NCBI RefSeq assembly: GCF_947492405.1
Contig: NZ_CANLMP010000002.1
Location: forward strand, 496,001-560,000
DNA length: 64,000 nucleotides
Source: an uncultured Aquimarina sp.
GTDB lineage: Bacteria; Bacteroidota; Bacteroidia; Flavobacteriales; Flavobacteriaceae
Direction: 5' to 3'
Made by a program: the position numbers and the translations under genes. Positions 60,228-64,000 of this stretch are shown here, one piece after another; positions within the stretch are counted from its first letter, which is position 1; every line of letters starts with the position of its first letter. The notes under the pieces were generated by a model that was not told the origin of the DNA, ran no database searches, and saw nothing but the letters and a program-made list of their open reading frames with translations.

Positions 60228-60698
60228 ATGAAAAGAGGTCTTTTATTATTGCTACTGATTGTTGGTGTCATTTTTATTAGTAATGCACAACAAATAAATA
60301 CAATCCCTACAAAACAGATTCGCCAATTACCAAGTGGATGGCATAAGTTTATTTCTGAAGGCGTCACTTTTGATGTAGAAGTACTAAATGGCACTTTAAT
60401 TAAAGGGAATATCTTTTGGTTTGACACAGCTGCATACTCAGGTACCTTTTATAATAATCAAATTTCGGGAAGAGGAACCTATACATGGCCTAATGGTGAT
60501 CGTTATGAAGGTTCTTTTAGAAAAAATCAAATGAACGGCAAAGGAACCTTATACAAAACTGATGGATCTAAACATCAGGGAAAATGGAAACACAACAAGA
60601 AAAATGGAAAAGGAAAAGTCTATGATAGTAGTGGCGCTATAGTAAAGCAAGGTCTTTGGAAAGAGGGTGCGTATATTGATAAAATCACCAAAAAATAA
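60228..60698 (+). CDS. Secreted MORN-repeat protein
   Basis: The 156-residue product has a signal peptide (about 1-21, ending in NAQ) and, from about residue 70, three or four MORN-type repeats (YSGTFYNNQISGRGTYTW, YEGSFRKNQMNGKGTLY, HQGKWKHNKKNGKGKVY). MORN repeats form beta hairpins that bind lipids or proteins. It is monocistronic as far as can be seen. Specific role unknown. Confidence 0.87.
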   Translation: MKRGLLLLLLIVGVIFISNAQQINTIPTKQIRQLPSGWHKFISEGVTFDVEVLNGTLIKGNIFWFDTAAYSGTFYNNQISGRGTYTWPNGDRYEGSFRKNQMNGKGTLYKTDGSKHQGKWKHNKKNGKGKVYDSSGAIVKQGLWKEGAYIDKITKK

Positions 60699-60736
60699 TC
60701 CGTACATATCTCAATAAAAAGGACACATTTTATATC

Positions 60737-61075
60737 TCAAACCAATTTTATATCTTCTTTAAATAGCATATGAATATATTCGGCATGAATATCAGCATTA
60801 TGTTTGCTCTCAAGACAGTGAAACAATAAATGAATTAACCCATAGTCTCCTAAACAATCACGATACTCATCTTGATCCTTATTTTTCACCCAAAGAATAA
60901 AACTACATAAATGTCCTATCTCCCCCAATTTCTCAGGTTTCTTTAAACATTTTTTAAACTCATTTAAATCCATAAGAGCATATTCATCATACTTTTGCTT
61001 ACAAAAGTTATAATCAAATGTGTGCTTATAAGATCTAAGCTTCCTGTTCTGTATTTCATACTTAATACCGCTCAT
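60737..61075 (-). CDS. Hypothetical protein
   Basis: This 112-residue protein is rich in charged residues, Cys and His (CLGDYGLIHLLFHCLESKHNADIHAEYIH near the C-terminus) and looks all-helical, without signal or membrane helix. I recognise no family. The AT content and gene spacing are normal and the reading frame is intact, which supports a real gene. It is convergent with the MORN gene, 38 bases away. Confidence 0.6.
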   Translation of the reverse strand: MSGIKYEIQNRKLRSYKHTFDYNFCKQKYDEYALMDLNEFKKCLKKPEKLGEIGHLCSFILWVKNKDQDEYRDCLGDYGLIHLLFHCLESKHNADIHAEYIHMLFKEDIKLV

Positions 61076-61429
61076 AAGGTATATTTCTTCAATTATGTAT
61101 TGGTGCTACACATACATTTTGTTTTACTCTATAATAGCAACATGTACTCCATAATTGTGTTTTTAAGATTCTTTTAATGAAGTTTAACGAATTTATAGGA
61201 GTAGGAATTATTCCAAAACAAAGATACAAAATTAGGAATAATTCCTAGTATGTTTGACTATTTTATTTTCTAGAATCAGCTATGAAATAGGATAAAAAAA
61301 TAGTGGAGTAGCATAGTATCAGAAAAGTAGATTGGGTTACCTTACTTTTTAAACCAATCAATAAAATTCAAAAAAAAACTTCTTTTACCATAATTGGTAA
61401 AAGAAGTTTTTTCTAGTAAAGTATTTTTT
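61076..61429. other. Gap with terminator
   Basis: No convincing gene is present in these 354 bases. The right end holds the long hairpin at 61373-61412. The left end must include the promoter of the hypothetical gene. Confidence 0.4.
61373..61412 (-). terminator. Strong terminator of the thioredoxin-like gene
   Basis: Eighteen-base perfect arms (61373-61390 and 61395-61412) surround the loop TAAT and end in A and T runs, so it can work in both directions. It lies 18 bases after the stop of the thioredoxin-like gene. Confidence 0.92.
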
Positions 61430-61969
61430 TTAATTACTAAATGTACTCACAAATGATTGTTCATATTGCTGCCAAGCTTCTGCACTAGTCAATTTTTTAT
61501 ATTCATCTGTATGGATCATCTTTAGATAAATCTCTAGCTGTTGTGGTGTCTTATATCCTACAACAGGTGCTATTAAATTTCCTTTTTCATCGAAGAAAAC
61601 GATACTCGGATATCCACTAATTTTTAATGCATTCGCAAAAAAGTGTTGGCTATTTCTTCCTTTTCTATCTGGATTATGATTAGGATTGGTGTAGGTAAAG
61701 TCATTATAACGAATTTCCTCAGTTCCTTCACCATTAAATTTTACGGCATAATAATTAGAGTTCACATATTCAACCACATCTTTATTATGAAAAGTATTCT
61801 TGTCTAATAATTTACAAGGCCCGCACCAATTGGTATACACGTCCATAAAAATCTTCTTAGGAGTTTTCTTTTGTGCCTCTAGCGCATCATTCATCGACAT
61901 CCATTTAATCTCCTGTGCCTGCATAGGCAAAACAAAGAGAAATCCAATTAGAAAAAGTAGGTTTTTCAT
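61430..61969 (-). CDS. Secreted thioredoxin-family protein
   Basis: The 179-residue product has a signal peptide (about 1-19, ending MQAQ) and a thioredoxin fold of the Thioredoxin_7/DUF255 type. The redox motif is NWCGPCK (Cys49 and Cys52), with ISGYPSIVFFDEKGN providing the cis-Pro loop. A periplasmic thiol-disulfide role is expected, probably reduction or isomerisation. It is monocistronic, between a terminator and the POT transporter genes. Confidence 0.9.
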   Translation of the reverse strand: MKNLLFLIGFLFVLPMQAQEIKWMSMNDALEAQKKTPKKIFMDVYTNWCGPCKLLDKNTFHNKDVVEYVNSNYYAVKFNGEGTEEIRYNDFTYTNPNHNPDRKGRNSQHFFANALKISGYPSIVFFDEKGNLIAPVVGYKTPQQLEIYLKMIHTDEYKKLTSAEAWQQYEQSFVSTFSN

Positions 61970-62025
61970 ATGTTTAAAATTTGTATTTACATATTAGTCG
62001 AAACAAAAACTGTTCCTTATTAAAA

Positions 62026-62055
62026 ACTTTACCCGTTTTGGGTAACGGGTAAAGT
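62026..62055 (-). terminator. Terminator of the POT transporter operon
   Basis: Twelve-base arms ACTTTACCCGTT (62026-62037) and AACGGGTAAAGT (62044-62055) surround a 6-base loop. On the minus strand a T-run follows. It is 13 bases after the transporter stop. Confidence 0.9.
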
Positions 62056-62067
62056 AATGTTTTAGTA

Positions 62068-63816
62068 TTAACGGATCCCGTGCATTAGTCTCTTTAACAA
62101 TGGATTCAAAATTATAATTAATGTTCCAGCCGCTATAGGGACTATTGTAAATATCAAAAAAAATGTTGACAAATTATAATTAGCTGTAACCTCATCGATC
62201 ATTCCCCCAAGTGTTCCTGCAGCTTTTTGACCTATTGCTATTGCCAAATACCAGATACCAAACATAAACGCAATCATTCTACCCGGAACTAACTTACTTA
62301 AATATGACAAACCAACAGGGGACAAACATAGCTCTCCTAAAGTATGGAAAAGATATGCTAAAATTAACCAAATCATACTTACCGAAGCTGTCTTTGCTCC
62401 TTGTGGGATTCCGGAAGATCCATAGGCCAATAATGCAAACCCAATACCTAGTAAACCAAGTCCAAAACCATATTTAAAAGCTGCACTAGGGTTATATTTA
62501 CTTTCCCACCATTTAGAAAACAATGGTGCTAATGCTATTATAAAGAATGAATTTAAAATTCCAAACCAAGTGGCACCAACTTCTGTAGTATCTTTACTAA
62601 ATTCATTGTTCAATTTCCAAATCACAATTCCCCATATTATTATAAAGGATATTGACAATATTATATTGGATACACCTATTTTAGAAAATGTCTTTTTAAA
62701 TAATAAATACAAAACCCAAGAAATAATCACTAAAGGAACGACCGTTAAAATAGCATCAATAATCTTAAAAATTAAAGCTGATGAACCTGATAAATCCCTA
62801 GCAACATAATCTCTTGCAAAAATATTCAGTGATCCTGCCGCTTGTTCGAACGCTGCCCAAAAGAATACGGTAAAAAACGCAAAGATTGCAACAGCTATCA
62901 TTCTATCCCTAACTGTAGAACTATACCTAAGAATTCTAGAGATAATTAAAAACAGGAACAAAAGTACTCCTAGAATAATTACTATAGTTGGACCTTCGTA
63001 ACTTCCTAACGTGAAACCAAACAAATTAATGTTTCCGATCTTTGACATCGGGTCATTTATCAACCAAGTGAATCCTATAGTCGCACTAAGTGCTATCAAA
63101 ATCTTATCAAAAATGGTAAAAGGATTTAGCTTATCTCCTTTTTCCAGAACAACCTCTTGTTTTATTTCTTTATTTGGTCTTGCCCCTATATCACCAAATA
63201 AAGGATTCGCTAACCAAAATTGAATCATTCCTAGAAACATAAAAATTCCAGCTAACCCAAAACCTAATGCCCAACTAAAATTTTCACCTAAATATCCGCA
63301 GAGCATAATCCCAAAGAAAGCTCCAGCATTTACTCCCATGTAGAATATCGTGTAAGCTCCATCTTTTTTGGCATCATTTCCTTTATACATTTCGGAAATA
63401 ATAGAAGTAATATTAGGTTTAAACAAACCTGTACCTATCACTAACAAACCCAAACCAATATATAAAGTAGTTTCGGTTTCAAACGCCATAGAAACATGTC
63501 CCAACGTCATTACTAAGCAACCAATAGTAACAGCCCATCGATATCCAGTAATTTTATCAGCGATATACCCTCCTAAAATTGGTGTTAAATACAGTAAAGA
63601 TGCGTACGTCCCAAATAATGCTAAAGCATGTTCCCTTGGCCAATTAGCCCAACCAGGATTCTCTCCAAATAATGGCTGAGTTAAAAAAATCACCAAGAGA
63701 ATTCTCATTCCATAGAATGAAAATCGTTCCCACATCTCTGTAAAAAATAACACAAAAAGTCCGGCAGGATGCCCTAAAACCTTATCTTCAAATAAGTTCT
63801 CTATATCGGTATTCAT
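62068..63816 (-). CDS. POT-family proton-dependent oligopeptide transporter
   Basis: This 582-residue MFS protein has about 14 membrane helices. POT signatures are visible: the E-x-x-E-R-F-like ENLFEDKVLG...WERFSFYGMRILL start (about 10-38), GGYIADKITGYR (about 80), and the PTR2 motif FYMGVNAGAFFGIMLCGYLG (about 157-176). It imports di- and tripeptides with protons across the inner membrane. It follows the upstream POT gene by 11 bases, so two paralogous transporters form an operon. Confidence 0.94.
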   Translation of the reverse strand: MNTDIENLFEDKVLGHPAGLFVLFFTEMWERFSFYGMRILLVIFLTQPLFGENPGWANWPREHALALFGTYASLLYLTPILGGYIADKITGYRWAVTIGCLVMTLGHVSMAFETETTLYIGLGLLVIGTGLFKPNITSIISEMYKGNDAKKDGAYTIFYMGVNAGAFFGIMLCGYLGENFSWALGFGLAGIFMFLGMIQFWLANPLFGDIGARPNKEIKQEVVLEKGDKLNPFTIFDKILIALSATIGFTWLINDPMSKIGNINLFGFTLGSYEGPTIVIILGVLLFLFLIISRILRYSSTVRDRMIAVAIFAFFTVFFWAAFEQAAGSLNIFARDYVARDLSGSSALIFKIIDAILTVVPLVIISWVLYLLFKKTFSKIGVSNIILSISFIIIWGIVIWKLNNEFSKDTTEVGATWFGILNSFFIIALAPLFSKWWESKYNPSAAFKYGFGLGLLGIGFALLAYGSSGIPQGAKTASVSMIWLILAYLFHTLGELCLSPVGLSYLSKLVPGRMIAFMFGIWYLAIAIGQKAAGTLGGMIDEVTANYNLSTFFLIFTIVPIAAGTLIIILNPLLKRLMHGIR

Positions 63817-63827
63817 ATATAGAATTT

Positions 63828-64000
63828 TTAGTTGTCTGCTAATTCGAAGCCTTCTGCTTCTTCATTTATGGTTCCTTCCTTATCCTCAACTCCATGAGTC
63901 AAGACTTCTAATTTCTTTCTAAATAACATTACCAAAAGACCAAATACAACACAGAAAACAGCAATACCTGTAAATATGGTAAACTCTCCTAAACTCTCAG
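63828..64000 (-). CDS. C-terminal end of a second POT-family transporter
   Basis: A minus-strand frame open to the window edge ends in TAA (complement of 63828-63830) and encodes 56 residues. These are one membrane helix (GEFTIFTGIAVFCVVFGLLVM, about 4-24), a basic cap FRKKLEVLTHG, and an acidic tail ending EGFELADN. This is the typical end of a flavobacterial POT peptide transporter. The position 11 bases before the complete POT gene suggests tandem paralogues. Most of the gene lies outside the window. Confidence 0.75.
   Translation of the reverse strand, partial: ESLGEFTIFTGIAVFCVVFGLLVMLFRKKLEVLTHGVEDKEGTINEEAEGFELADN

Noticed and set aside
62041..62050. GGGTAAC inside the POT terminator as another sigma target
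   Set aside because: It is part of the hairpin arms, lies after a stop codon and has no gene in the right place downstream.

Overview
The window looks like chromosome of a marine member of the Flavobacteriaceae (Bacteroidota), possibly Aquimarina or a close relative. It is AT-rich, several genes have Bacteroidota-type promoters (TTG, about 20 bases, TAnnTTTG) rather than Shine-Dalgarno sites, one surface protein carries a type IX secretion sorting domain, and the housekeeping neighbourhoods (rpoN with ExbB/ExbD genes, purH with mreBCD-mrdA-rodA, surE with lpxB) are typical of this group. The genus is an inference.

Layout. 1-4100: a cut membrane-protein gene, a NarL-type two-component pair, rpoN and a PAP2-like membrane protein. 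4071-11154 (minus strand): an outer-membrane barrel, an ExbB/ExbD motor operon with two tandem ExbD pairs, tRNA-Ser(GGA), asparaginase and a TatD nuclease. 11443-19778: a cysteine-rich double-glycine-leader peptide, a small conserved protein, then locus 1: sigma factor and membrane-anchored TPR protein, diverging from a lipoprotein, a PKD/barrel protein, a TPR-CHAT protease and a retropepsin-like protease. 19777-27139: a palindromic repeat element, a formyltransferase-like enzyme, a tail-collar protein, a 1573-residue repeat adhesin and an unannotated 42-residue membrane protein. 27160-36574: a MacB-type permease, purH, the rod-shape operon and a secreted nuclease. 37015-39612: a C39-like/VKOR/thioredoxin fusion followed by three cysteine-rich double-glycine-leader peptides. 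39720-49295: locus 2, again sigma factor plus TPR membrane protein, diverging from two tandem lipoprotein + TPR-CHAT pairs and a response regulator. 49330-64000: OppC-type permease and Prc protease, surE-lpxB-NlpC operon, ComEC, a serine hydrolase, small unknowns, a thioredoxin-like protein and two POT peptide transporters.

Two accessory systems stand out. First, the two sigma/TPR/CHAT loci look like an envelope signalling or proteolysis system: the caspase-like CHAT proteins have signal peptides and C-terminal anchors, so the protease should be periplasmic, and the partner TPR proteins span the inner membrane. In locus 2 three transcription units share GGGTAAGA, exactly 14 bases, then TAACT, a candidate promoter for the local sigma factor; near locus 1 two units carry GGGTAACA. 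The two locus-2 CHAT genes are nearly identical over their last ~1.6 kb but divergent in their TPR halves. Second, the VKOR-thioredoxin protein with a cysteine-less C39-like domain next to peptides with even cysteine counts suggests oxidative folding of secreted disulfide peptides; no maturation transporter is in the window.
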